Positions 1-7,575 of a stretch of DNA of 14,554 nt are shown here, one piece after another. Both the position numbers and the translations under genes were made by a program. The notes under the pieces are model-generated. The model was not told the origin of the DNA and ran no database searches. It saw only the letters and a list, made by a program, of their open reading frames with translations. Numbering within the stretch: the stretch's first letter is position 1; every line of letters starts with the position of its first letter. Source of the DNA: JAVBNJ01 sp031551625 (lineage in GTDB: Bacteria; Bacteroidota; Bacteroidia; Bacteroidales; UBA932); NCBI GenBank assembly GCA_031551625.1, contig JAVBNJ010000156.1, positions 1 to 14,554 of the forward strand, given 5' to 3'.

Positions 1-12
1 ATAATTTTTAAC

Positions 13-59
13 AAAAAAAAACGAACGCACTTTCCATGGAAAGTGCGTTCTTTTTTTTT
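13..59. terminator. Bidirectional intrinsic terminator
   Basis: A perfect 28-base palindrome (23-50; half-site gaacgcactttcc) has an A tract (13-21) on one side and a T tract (51-59) on the other, so it can terminate on both strands. It lies 36 bases past the stop codon of the minus-strand TPR gene and would end the exbB-tonB operon. It could equally end a plus-strand gene entering from the left, which is outside the window. Confidence 0.92.
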
Positions 60-85
60 GCTTCACTCGTTGTTCGATTAATTTT

Positions 86-1795
86 TTATTTTTTCAAGAA
101 TTTCAACGACTGTGTGGCATGTTCATTGGTTGGATCATACTCTATCGCTTTCTGGAAGTTCTCAATTGCTTTTTGCTGGTCGGTTGCAGCGCAGGCTGAA
201 CCAATGCATGTGTAAGCTTCCGATACGCGAATTTTGATATTCTCTTTCGGGGTTTCCAGTTCTCCTTTTTCGGTCAATATTTTAATGTATTGCTCATAGT
301 AAGTGGCCGATTTTATTTTACCTTCCTCGCCCATGTATTGGTTGAGGCGGCCACGGTTAAAGTACGCATCTTGTGTAGCGGGTGCTTTTTCAATAACTAC
401 GGCATATACCGAGTCGGCTTTGCGCATCTCTGCCTCATGAAGGGGCCATTGGTCTTCGGGGAGAGGCGCTACTGTGTAGAGTACCGAGTTGGCATAATAC
501 AAATTGTCAATCAACCTACTCTTGGGGTTTTCCATCAATGCTTCAAAAATACGCGAGGCATTGTAATAGTCCTTGCTTATTTTTCTTGTGGTGTCTACTT
601 TTCTCATGTAAATTTTTATGCCCAGTTCGCTGAAATCGATGTCCAACACTGCATCTTTTGCATTGGCTTGGCGTATAGCGGCAATCATCTTCACAAAGCC
701 TGCCGTATCAAGTATGGCGCCTTCTTCCGATATAGATTGCTTCAGGTAAGCTTTTGCCAGGTACATGTAGTCTAAACCCATTACACGTTTAGGATCTACT
801 TTCGCAATAAAATCGGTCAATGCTTTGATAGCTTCGGGGTAGTTGCCGTTTTCAAAGGCCGAGAAGCCAAGGTAGCGCAAGATGCGTGGATTCACGTTAT
901 CCAGTTTTTGCATTTCTAAGGCTTCTTTTTCCAATGTCTGGTAGTCCTTAGCTAACACCAGGAAGTCGGCATGACGCATGCGCGAATTGAGAGATTGGTC
1001 GGTCAAACTCAAATATTTTTTATAGTATTCAAGCGCTTCGGTAATATTAGCATCGTATTTATCCTTATCAAGGAGAGCCCATAAATAGTACGTTTCGGCC
1101 AATTCGCGGTACGTGGGGCCATATTCAGGATTGCTGGCAATTAGTTCCTTCATGCTGGACACCGCTTCTACAAAAGCACGTGCATTTTTGATAATTACCG
1201 CCAGATGGAGTTTGGCACGTAGCAAACTGTTGTCTAGATTGTAGGCTTCGCGGTAAGCAACATAAGCCGCGCTGGCATTCGAAAGATTGTATTCGGCATC
1301 GCCTAAAACCAAATAAGCCTCTGCCAATTTTGGTTTAATGGAAACCGCTTTCTTTGCATATTCGGCCGCTTTAGCATAATTGGGGTTCAATGATTTGGCG
1401 TAGGCACGGGCAATGTACATCCACTCTTCCGCATCTTTTTTCCGGATGTTTTCAGTAGCTTTGGCAAAGCTGGCTTCGGCTTCGGCATTTTTACCTTCGT
1501 CGAGGTAGTATTGACCCAGCCCAATGTAATTCAAGTGGCCTTCTTTCTTTAATCCAAGGCCTTTATTGAAGGTTTGGAAAGCCAGGCCATCTTCCGTAAT
1601 AGTCAAGTACAAGGTACCCAGTTGGAAATAGTTTTCGCCGTTAAGCGAGTCGGTTTTCACCAATTCCTCCAGTATATGACGGGCTTTTTCATATTGTTCC
1701 GCTTCAATGGCTTTTTGCGCATCGGCCATATTCTGGCTGAAAGCATTTAGAAGACAGGTTGTAAATAGCAAACCAGTTAGTAATACTTTTTTCAT
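86..1795 (-). CDS. Secreted tetratricopeptide-repeat (TPR) protein
   Basis: This 569-residue protein starts with a signal peptide (Lys2-Lys3, then a hydrophobic stretch to about residue 19, cleavage probably near AFS-Q), so it should be exported to the periplasm. There is no convincing lipobox. The mature part is a run of TPR units. They are recognisable at about residues 28-60, 54-87, 88-118, 122-154 and 156-190, and again at about 310-338, 470-500 and 530-565, by the alternating YxxLG, A-x-x-Y and F-x-K-A pattern. TPR arrays are protein-binding scaffolds; no catalytic residues are visible. It is the last gene of the operon, 12 bases after the PstS-like gene and just before the terminator. 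I infer a structural or assembly role linked to the TonB system. The binding partner is unknown. Confidence 0.85.
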   Translation of the reverse strand: MKKVLLTGLLFTTCLLNAFSQNMADAQKAIEAEQYEKARHILEELVKTDSLNGENYFQLGTLYLTITEDGLAFQTFNKGLGLKKEGHLNYIGLGQYYLDEGKNAEAEASFAKATENIRKKDAEEWMYIARAYAKSLNPNYAKAAEYAKKAVSIKPKLAEAYLVLGDAEYNLSNASAAYVAYREAYNLDNSLLRAKLHLAVIIKNARAFVEAVSSMKELIASNPEYGPTYRELAETYYLWALLDKDKYDANITEALEYYKKYLSLTDQSLNSRMRHADFLVLAKDYQTLEKEALEMQKLDNVNPRILRYLGFSAFENGNYPEAIKALTDFIAKVDPKRVMGLDYMYLAKAYLKQSISEEGAILDTAGFVKMIAAIRQANAKDAVLDIDFSELGIKIYMRKVDTTRKISKDYYNASRIFEALMENPKSRLIDNLYYANSVLYTVAPLPEDQWPLHEAEMRKADSVYAVVIEKAPATQDAYFNRGRLNQYMGEEGKIKSATYYEQYIKILTEKGELETPKENIKIRVSEAYTCIGSACAATDQQKAIENFQKAIEYDPTNEHATQSLKFLKK

Positions 1796-1807
1796 GATCG
1801 TAAGTCC

Positions 1808-2704
1808 TTATAATTTTTTTCGTATTAAAATTTCGCGTTTGGGGTAAGTTACCGGCACCAATCCGGCTTTCAGTATGATACGTTGCCCCACATCGCCTGC
1901 TAAAAACGATGCAAAACCCATGCCAAGACCTGTGGTGCCCTGATAGTTGATGATGCGTATTTTGCGGATAAACGGGTATTCGCCCGAGGCAATATCATTC
2001 TGTGTTGGTTTGTAGTACCCTGTTTCCGTACCTACAGCCAGCACCTGTATTTTATTGATATACGGCTGTTGGTCGCTGTCGTGCTCGTAGAGCCAGTCTA
2101 TCCCCACAAAACCAATGGCAGCAGGGTGTTCGGAAATATATTTTATCAGTTCTTCACTGGAATTTGCAGAGTAAATGGCCGCATTGGCAAAGGAAGCCAC
2201 GCCGGCAAGGTTGAGCATATATTGCACCGTGCTCGACCTCGAATTATCGAACACCAGTGTGTATTTGTGTGGATTTTCTCCACCTGTGAGCAACGCTTTC
2301 AGTTCCGCCAACGTGATGGAAGTGTCGCGCTGCTGTTTGCTAACAATTAATGCAATGGCATCATAGGCTATATCGGTAACCCGAGGCCTTATTTGCTTGC
2401 TTTCGAAATAGGCTTGTTCGGTGGCAGTGAGTTCGCGCGACAATATGGCAATGCGCGTCGAATCCTGCGCCAGTAATTGAGCAATATCTTGCTCGGGGAG
2501 TGTAATAATATCTAGCGTAGCGTGTTGGTATTGGCTTTCAAACACTTCTACCTGCCCTTCTATCATGGGAAAAAACGTTTCGTCCACCAAAATGGAAGTA
2601 TGGCCGCGCGTAGGTGTTTCATCTGTTTTCTTTGCAAATTTGCAAGAAGCTATTCCGGCGCCTGCCGCTATCAACATGAATAAATAAATAGCGGTCTTTT
2701 TCAT
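1808..2704 (-). CDS. PstS-like substrate-binding lipoprotein
   Basis: The protein resembles the PstS-like periplasmic phosphate-binding fold (SBP type 2). Visible features are a first lobe from about residue 35, the segment DNSRSSTVQYM at the position of the ligand-binding Ser/Arg loop, and GFVGIDWL near the second hinge. I chose the ATG at 2704 (298 residues) over an upstream start. It places a lipoprotein signal peptide at the N-terminus (lipobox IASC, acylated Cys21), and its ATG overlaps the TGA of the preceding gene (ATGA). No PstC, PstA or PstB transporter genes are nearby, so a classical phosphate ABC uptake role is not supported here. Its place in a tonB-exbB-exbD operon suggests an accessory periplasmic sensor or binding protein for outer-membrane transport. 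That role is inference. Confidence 0.8.
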   Translation of the reverse strand: MKKTAIYLFMLIAAGAGIASCKFAKKTDETPTRGHTSILVDETFFPMIEGQVEVFESQYQHATLDIITLPEQDIAQLLAQDSTRIAILSRELTATEQAYFESKQIRPRVTDIAYDAIALIVSKQQRDTSITLAELKALLTGGENPHKYTLVFDNSRSSTVQYMLNLAGVASFANAAIYSANSSEELIKYISEHPAAIGFVGIDWLYEHDSDQQPYINKIQVLAVGTETGYYKPTQNDIASGEYPFIRKIRIINYQGTTGLGMGFASFLAGDVGQRIILKAGLVPVTYPKREILIRKKL

Positions 2705-2937
2705 CTGCGATTTGCTTTTTTCAAGTCGTTGAAGAGCCGCCACAACCGGAAACAGGCATAGACTACCAATAATGCGCCGAATGCATTTTTGGCCAATGGC
2801 GACAGGTTAAACGGCATATCTTTATAGCATAAAAACAGCAATCCTAATGACAGATACAGCAGGAAAAACAGAAACCCTATTGCAAATAGGAGTTTCTGTT
2901 TTCCTGTCGTCTGTTTAAACTGATGTGCAAAGCCCAT
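2701..2937 (-). CDS. Small two-helix membrane protein, unknown function
   Basis: This 78-residue protein has two hydrophobic segments, about residues 15-37 and 49-64, and a basic C-terminal tail ending LKKANRR. It is therefore probably a hairpin inner-membrane protein. It begins 18 bases after the tonB stop, and its TGA overlaps the ATG of the PstS-like gene, so it looks translationally coupled and is likely a real gene. I recognise no domain. An auxiliary role in the TonB complex or in export of the following lipoprotein is only a guess from position. Confidence 0.7.
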   Translation of the reverse strand: MGFAHQFKQTTGKQKLLFAIGFLFFLLYLSLGLLFLCYKDMPFNLSPLAKNAFGALLVVYACFRLWRLFNDLKKANRR

Positions 2938-2955
2938 CTTTTTCAGCAGTTCAAT

Positions 2956-3786
2956 TTATTGTACTTTAATCACTACAGGTTTAATGTACATAACCCGTAC
3001 CGCACGCCCGTTGGTCATCCCTGCGTTCCATTTAGGCATTTTCTCAAATACCTTGGCAATATCGCGTGCAATGGCAGGGAACCCGCCATCGCGCAGGATT
3101 TTCACGGCTGTGATACTCCCATCTTTTTCTACTACGAAACTGATGTTCACACGCAAGATGCCTTCCACCCCTTCGAGGTCACGGCTGATGTTCCGCATGA
3201 TGTATTCATCGAATTTTTCCATACCACCGGGGAATGTTGGTGCTACTTCTACCGCTGCCACCGGAACAGGATCTTCGGCTTCTACAACTCTAGCCTCCAC
3301 CGTGTGTGTCGAAGGAGTTTCAATAATTACTAACTCACCGGACTCGTCCCCTTCAATGTTTTGCCCCCCGGCAATCTTGTCTTTCAATACTTCCTGGCTC
3401 ACCATTTCTTCGACTACTTCTTCGTCGGGTGCTACTACAGGCGGTGTAAATTTAACCACATCCTGAAGCGATTTTACTACTGGCTCAGGTGGTGGCGGTG
3501 GTAATTCTTGGTCTTTCGGCTTGTCCTCGGGTAATGGATCCAGATTGACCACTATTAATGTGTCGGAAAGAGTTTTACCTCCAGAGTCTCTATTGCTGGT
3601 TATTTGCTTTGCTATAAATGGGAGGGTTATAATCGAAGCAAAAATTAAAGAACCTATAATAGTCGCTTTAATGGTTATTACAGACTCTTTGCGACGTATT
3701 TCGTAGGCGCCATACTTCTTGTTCCGGCCCTCAAAAATAGTGTCGATCCAATTCTGCCCGAATAAATTTATTTTGGAATTTAACAT
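2956..3786 (-). CDS. tonB: Energy transducer TonB
   Basis: TonB couples the inner-membrane proton motive force to outer-membrane TonB-dependent receptors. The 276-residue protein has a short cytoplasmic N-terminus with the motif NKKYGAYEIRR (residues 22-32), as in many Bacteroidetes TonB proteins. A single transmembrane helix follows at about 40-60, then a periplasmic proline-rich linker at about 84-103 with five consecutive prolines. The C-terminal TonB domain runs from about residue 182 to the end. It contains the Bacteroidetes-typical FPGG motif (about 186-189), SFVVEKDGSI and the final MPKWNAGMTNGRAVRV region. The gene lies 23 bases downstream of an exbD, consistent with one ExbB-ExbD-TonB complex. 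The linker is acidic around 119-130. Confidence 0.95.
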   Translation of the reverse strand: MLNSKINLFGQNWIDTIFEGRNKKYGAYEIRRKESVITIKATIIGSLIFASIITLPFIAKQITSNRDSGGKTLSDTLIVVNLDPLPEDKPKDQELPPPPPEPVVKSLQDVVKFTPPVVAPDEEVVEEMVSQEVLKDKIAGGQNIEGDESGELVIIETPSTHTVEARVVEAEDPVPVAAVEVAPTFPGGMEKFDEYIMRNISRDLEGVEGILRVNISFVVEKDGSITAVKILRDGGFPAIARDIAKVFEKMPKWNAGMTNGRAVRVMYIKPVVIKVQ

Positions 3787-3809
3787 AGCTTTTTCATCTA
3801 AATTAACAT

Positions 3810-4400
3810 CTAATTGTTCAACCCATTTTTACCCAACAGTGTAGTATCGGCAGGGGTTATATCCACAATAGCGTAGGTCTTCACTTGTGTAATCGCCATT
3901 TCGTCCAATGCATCTACCAGGTTGCGGTAGGTCGATTTTTCGCTTGCTTTAATGATTACAGTCAAGTTTTTTGTAGAGTCGCTTGCAGCATATTGTGCTT
4001 GTATCTGCTGTTTTTTAGCCAGCAACACTTTTCGTATACCATCTTTGCCGTAGCCTGTTACTTCAGGGCCTTCAATTGCTTTTACTTCTTTTCCCTTGGC
4101 ATCTACACCCGGTGTGTTTCCTAAGTACCACACCAGTTGATTATGGGTTCCCAATACCAGTGTCACCGTGCGATGCTCGGCAACCCTTGTTTCTTGGCCG
4201 GGTTCTGGTTTTTCAGATGTGTCGGGCATTGCCAGGGGCATTGATTGCGGCTTCGAGAGAGTCGTAGTAAGCATAAAAAAAGTGATGAGCAGGAACGCCA
4301 AGTCTACCATTGCAGTGAGGTCGACCGAAGAGTTCATCTTCTTGCTCCGGATCTTTTTATCGCCTTTTCCTTTCGGTTCCGGTGTATTTAATTCAGCCAT
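3810..4400 (-). CDS. exbD: Biopolymer transporter ExbD (second copy)
   Basis: ExbD is the proton-conducting partner of ExbB. This 196-residue protein has a lysine-rich cytoplasmic N-terminus and one transmembrane helix at about residues 27-46. The helix carries the family motif MVDLAFLLITFFM. Asp33 corresponds to the essential protonatable aspartate of ExbD/TolR. The periplasmic domain (about 50-190) includes VTLVLGTHNQLVWYLG and VIIKASEKSTYRNLVDALDEM, as expected for ExbD. It is longer than the roughly 140 residues of E. coli ExbD, as is common in Bacteroidetes. It follows another exbD by 19 bases, and the two differ markedly in their periplasmic part, so they may form a heteromeric stator rather than redundant copies. 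Confidence 0.93.
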   Translation of the reverse strand: MAELNTPEPKGKGDKKIRSKKMNSSVDLTAMVDLAFLLITFFMLTTTLSKPQSMPLAMPDTSEKPEPGQETRVAEHRTVTLVLGTHNQLVWYLGNTPGVDAKGKEVKAIEGPEVTGYGKDGIRKVLLAKKQQIQAQYAASDSTKNLTVIIKASEKSTYRNLVDALDEMAITQVKTYAIVDITPADTTLLGKNGLNN

Positions 4401-4419
4401 TTTTTACCATTTTTTAAGT

Positions 4420-5055
4420 TTAAAAATCGTCGCCCCGCAGGCCGGTAATCAAAAAGAAATTATTCTTCCGTTGTTTTTGCAATATATCAATAACCTGTTT
4501 AATGGTCGGGTACGATATACTGGCATCGCCTTTAATGGCAATGCTCAAATCAACTTTATGTTCAGGGTCAACCTGCTTGGCAGCCAAGCGGGCGCTCATA
4601 ATCCAATCGTATAATTGATTGTTGGTAGAGTCCATCGGAATACCTTTTTGTACGCCTGGTTTCACCCGATCTTCGTTTCTCATCGCTATCAACTGTTTCA
4701 GGTTGCGGATATCCACCCCAAAAAAGTCGATAAGAGCAAACGCCTGTTTGTCTTCATCAGTAAATTCGATATTAAATTTTTTGCCATACTTCTCTTCCAT
4801 GCGCTCGAGCATATCTATGCGCACATCCTTGCCGGTAACCCCAAAAAACACTTTGTCTTCACCCACCGTAATTGTAGCCAGATTCGTATCGGGAATTTTG
4901 GACTGTACGGTTGACGAAGGCGTGTCTACAGGGTAAGGTTCGGGCAGCCTGGCAGTAGAAGACATGATAAAGAAGGACAACAATAGAAACGCGACGTCAC
5001 ACATGGCCGTCATGTCTATTCTTGTACTCTTTTTATGAGTTTTTACTTTAGCCAT
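4420..5055 (-). CDS. exbD: Biopolymer transporter ExbD (first copy)
   Basis: This 211-residue ExbD has a short basic N-terminus, then one transmembrane helix at about residues 14-34 with the motif MCDVAFLLLSFFIM. Asp20 is the predicted essential proton-carrying residue. The periplasmic domain contains LATITVGEDKVFFGVTG, a central insertion rich in charged residues (about 80-140), and the conserved end segment VDLSIAIKGDASISYPTIKQVIDILQ. It lies 43 bases after exbB and 19 before the second exbD. The pairing of one ExbB with two non-identical ExbD proteins suggests both join the same motor complex. That is inferred from synteny. Confidence 0.93.
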   Translation of the reverse strand: MAKVKTHKKSTRIDMTAMCDVAFLLLSFFIMSSTARLPEPYPVDTPSSTVQSKIPDTNLATITVGEDKVFFGVTGKDVRIDMLERMEEKYGKKFNIEFTDEDKQAFALIDFFGVDIRNLKQLIAMRNEDRVKPGVQKGIPMDSTNNQLYDWIMSARLAAKQVDPEHKVDLSIAIKGDASISYPTIKQVIDILQKQRKNNFFLITGLRGDDF

Positions 5056-5098
5056 AATCTGCAGCTTTTTTTAGTTTATAAATTGCTTAGCACTAAAA

Positions 5099-5914
5099 TT
5101 ATTTGCTGCGAAGTTTACGGTACGATTGGGTAAGTGCAAAACCGGCTTCGTCCACAAAGTAGGTAAGCGTGTCGATTTTTGAGTTAAAGAAGTTGTAGGC
5201 AATGGTAGCCAAAATAGAAGTGGCGATACCGGTAGCCGTGTTAATCAAGGCTTCCGAAATACCGTTGGCCAACTGAGCCTGGTCGGGTGTACCAGCCACA
5301 GCCAATCCTGAGAATGCCTTGATCATCCCTGATACCGTACCCAACAATCCCAACAGTGTACCGATTGACACGTTGGTCGAAAGAATCACCATGTTTTTTT
5401 GCAGTGTCGGCATTTCGAGCGAAGTAGCTTCTTCCACTTCTTTTTGAATCAATTCGGTGGCTTTGTCGATATCCATGCCTTCGGCTTCTACTTCTTTGTA
5501 TTTTACCAATGCCGCATGAACTACGTTAGCTACCGAGCCTTTTTGCTTGTCGCAATGAGCCATTGCTTCGTTGATTTGACCGTTTTTGATAAATCCTTGA
5601 ATGGTATTTACGAATTTATCCAGATTGCCTTTGCCTTCCGATTTGGTAAGTACGAAGAAGCGTTCAATAGCGAATACGATGGTCATCAAAAGCAAACCCA
5701 TCAAGCCGGGCACGATAACACCACCTTTGTAAACTGTACCAAGGAAGTTCCCGTCAATGGGGTGTCCGTTTATAGGATCTCCACCTTCAAAATTGGCAGG
5801 ATTACCCATTACAAATTTCCAGATTAGAAAACCAATTGCAATACAAAGAACAATGGTTAAGCCTGCAAAAATATTAGAGGCTTGGGCTTTGGTGTTTTTT
5901 TTAACGTTTTCCAT
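5099..5914 (-). CDS. exbB: MotA/TolQ/ExbB proton channel ExbB
   Basis: ExbB forms the pentameric inner-membrane proton channel that powers TonB. The 271-residue protein has an extra N-terminal hydrophobic helix at about residues 14-35, ahead of the usual three: about 65-88, 175-203 and 222-243. The MotA/TolQ/ExbB domain is recognised by LLGLLGTVSGMIKAF (about 188-201) and ISEALINTATGIATSI (about 219-234), the channel-lining segments of the family. The large cytoplasmic region between helices 2 and 3 (about 90-170) is helical and charged. It is the first gene of the minus-strand operon and starts 170 bases from the divergent hdrC gene. Confidence 0.95.
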   Translation of the reverse strand: MENVKKNTKAQASNIFAGLTIVLCIAIGFLIWKFVMGNPANFEGGDPINGHPIDGNFLGTVYKGGVIVPGLMGLLLMTIVFAIERFFVLTKSEGKGNLDKFVNTIQGFIKNGQINEAMAHCDKQKGSVANVVHAALVKYKEVEAEGMDIDKATELIQKEVEEATSLEMPTLQKNMVILSTNVSIGTLLGLLGTVSGMIKAFSGLAVAGTPDQAQLANGISEALINTATGIATSILATIAYNFFNSKIDTLTYFVDEAGFALTQSYRKLRSK

Positions 5915-5988
5915 GTTGTTTTATGATTTAAATTGTTTAGTTAGTTTTTGGCAGTTGATTTTTACAAAAAAATTAAAATTTCAATTTG

Positions 5989-5996
5989 CAAATATA
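5989..5996 (-). promoter_or_regulatory. Candidate -7 box for the exbB operon
   Basis: On the minus strand the bases read TATATTTG, a match to the Bacteroidetes -7 consensus TAnnTTTG, about 75 bases upstream of the exbB ATG. No clear TTTG is found 19-21 bases further upstream, so the call rests on the -7 box and the position between divergent operons. Confidence 0.45.
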
Positions 5997-6016
5997 GTAT
6001 TTTTTTTAATACGAAG

Positions 6017-6047
6017 TTGTAATTACTAAAAAAATATAGTAATTTTG
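6017..6047 (+). promoter_or_regulatory. Promoter of the hdrCBA-flxDCBA operon
   Basis: TTG at 6017-6019 and TAATTTTG at 6040-6047 are separated by 20 bases. This fits the Bacteroidetes primary sigma factor promoter pattern (TTTG-N19 to 21-TAnnTTTG), though the -33 box is GTTG rather than TTTG. Transcription would start near 6053-6055, giving a leader of about 30 bases before the hdrC ATG at 6085. No Shine-Dalgarno sequence is evident, which is usual in this phylum. Confidence 0.7.
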
Positions 6048-6084
6048 TACTCTCTTAATTTTATTAATACTTTTATAGTACGAC

Positions 6085-6660
6085 ATGTTACATAGTGACC
6101 ATTCTGCTAACAATTCTCTTGCTTCACAAGTAGTTCGGTACACCGGTGTAGATGCCCAGCGTTGCTACCAATGTGGTAAATGCTCGGCGGGTTGCCCGTT
6201 GGCCAACGATATGGATTATACATCGAGTATGGTGATGCGTATTTTACAAAACGAAGACGACAAATTAGACAAGGATTTGTTGCAATCGCAAGCAATCTGG
6301 CTTTGTGCCTCGTGCGAAATGTGCATTTCGCGCTGTCCGATGTCGGTCGATATACCTAAAGTGATGGATTTCTTGCGCCAGCAATCTATTGCAAAAGGCC
6401 TGCAGAATAAAGCGGCGGCTAAAAATATCATTCCGTTCCACCGGTCGTTCTTGGACATGATTCGCCTTACGGGGCGTTCGTACGAAGTAGGTATGGTTGT
6501 CGATTACAAGCTGCGTAGCAAAAAGTTTATGCAAGACCTGACCGTAGCGCCCAAAATGTTTCTGAAAGGCAAACTGTCTATATTTCCCGAAATGGTGAAA
6601 GGCACCAAAAATATTTCCCGCATTTTTAAACAGAGTGGAAAGTTGAAAATTGGAAATTGA
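6085..6660 (+). CDS. hdrC: Heterodisulfide reductase subunit C (HdrC-like)
   Basis: HdrC carries two [4Fe-4S] clusters that wire electrons between the flavin subunit HdrA and the disulfide-reducing subunit HdrB. The 191-residue protein has two ferredoxin-type motifs: Cys27, 30, 33, 37 (CYQCGKCSAGCP) and Cys74, 77, 80, 84 (CASCEMCISRCP). Their spacing is as expected for HdrC. The rest is helical, with a basic C-terminus. It is first in the operon. Its last codons and stop lie inside a 15-bp inverted repeat, so the final few residues (GKLKIGN) may derive from that repeat rather than from the ancestral protein end. Confidence 0.93.
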   Translation: MLHSDHSANNSLASQVVRYTGVDAQRCYQCGKCSAGCPLANDMDYTSSMVMRILQNEDDKLDKDLLQSQAIWLCASCEMCISRCPMSVDIPKVMDFLRQQSIAKGLQNKAAAKNIIPFHRSFLDMIRLTGRSYEVGMVVDYKLRSKKFMQDLTVAPKMFLKGKLSIFPEMVKGTKNISRIFKQSGKLKIGN

Positions 6661-6688
6661 AAGTGTTGTTCTTCACTTTCAATTTCCA
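6651..6688 (+). repeat. Inverted repeat spanning the hdrC stop codon
   Basis: A perfect 15-bp stem pairs 6651-6665 (tggaaattgaaagtg) with 6674-6688 around the 8-base loop ttgttctt. Flanking bases on both sides (about 6634-6650 and 6689-6704) extend it imperfectly. The hdrC TGA (6658-6660) is inside the left arm. No T tract follows, so it is not a normal intrinsic terminator. It may be an interspersed Bacteroidetes palindrome of the ttgaaaattgaaa type, or an mRNA-stability element between hdrC and hdrB. Confidence 0.75.
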
Positions 6689-6713
6689 CTTTCAAATTTC
6701 AATTAATAATGAT

Positions 6714-7574
6714 ATGAAAACAATAGGATTCTACCCCGGTTGTTCGCTGGAAGGCACTGCGCGCGAATATTCCGAATCGGTAATTACATTGGCCAAGGCA
6801 TTCGGTTTTGAATTGCAACAGGTGCCCGACTGGAACTGTTGCGGTGCCACAGCAGCACACAATTTGAACAAAGCGCTCTCGCTGGCGTTGCCTGCGCGCA
6901 TTCTGGCATTGGCCGAAAAAGCCGGCATGCAGGAAATTCTGGTGCCTTGCGCAGCCTGCTACAACCGTTTGGCTGTAACAAAACATGAATTGTTTGCCGA
7001 TGTGGAACTGAAAAAACAAGTCGAGGACGCAATGGATATGCGATTGAGTACGCCTGTCCGCATCCTGAATGTCTTGCAATTTATTCAGGAATATATTTTG
7101 CCGGAATTGCCGGCTAAACTAAAATATTCGTTCGGAAAAAAAGCCGCTTGTTATTATGGTTGCCTACTGGTACGTCCGCACGAAGTGTTGCGGTTCGACC
7201 GCGTGGAAGACCCACAAAGTATGGACGAGGTAATGCGCGCCATTGGCGGCGAAACCATCGACTGGCCGTTCAAGACCGAATGCTGTGGTGCCGGTTTGTC
7301 GGTGAGCCGCACCGATTTGGTGGCGAAACTTTCCGGGAAACTCGTGAAAGAAGCGACCGACCGCGGCGCCGAAGCTATTATTGTGGCTTGCCCCATGTGC
7401 CATGCCAATTTGGACATGCGCCGTTCGGCTATTGATAAATTCTTGGGCAAGAAGTCAAAAGTGCCCGTGCTGTATATTACACAAGCCATTGGCTCGGCCA
7501 TTGGATTGACGGAAAAAGAAACCGGCGTACAGCGGCACTTAGTAAAAGTAGACTGGGAAAAATTAAGGAAATAA
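6714..7574 (+). CDS. hdrB: Heterodisulfide reductase subunit B (HdrB-like)
   Basis: HdrB holds the catalytic non-cubane iron-sulfur clusters that cleave a disulfide. The 286-residue protein has two CCG domains. The first is Cys10-X31-Cys42-Cys43-X35-Cys79-X2-Cys82. The second is Cys150-X39-Cys190-Cys191-X34-Cys226-X2-Cys229, one residue shorter than the usual CX31-39CCX35-36CXXC in its last gap. All ten expected cysteines are present, so both clusters should form. I chose the ATG at 6714 because it begins directly with MKTIGFYPGCS, the usual HdrB start. A longer reading from a TTG at 6657 would translate the inverted repeat and is unlikely. The stop is one base before the hdrA ATG. Confidence 0.95.
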   Translation: MKTIGFYPGCSLEGTAREYSESVITLAKAFGFELQQVPDWNCCGATAAHNLNKALSLALPARILALAEKAGMQEILVPCAACYNRLAVTKHELFADVELKKQVEDAMDMRLSTPVRILNVLQFIQEYILPELPAKLKYSFGKKAACYYGCLLVRPHEVLRFDRVEDPQSMDEVMRAIGGETIDWPFKTECCGAGLSVSRTDLVAKLSGKLVKEATDRGAEAIIVACPMCHANLDMRRSAIDKFLGKKSKVPVLYITQAIGSAIGLTEKETGVQRHLVKVDWEKLRK

Positions 7575-7575
7575 T

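Noticed and set aside
290..775. Plus-strand open frame of 161 codons opposite the TPR gene
   Set aside because: It is the antisense shadow of a well-supported TPR coding sequence and resembles no protein family; similar shadows across the window were left out for the same reason.
6657..6713. A longer HdrB starting at a TTG
   Set aside because: The extra 19 residues are encoded by the inverted repeat; the ATG at 6714 gives the standard HdrB N-terminus.
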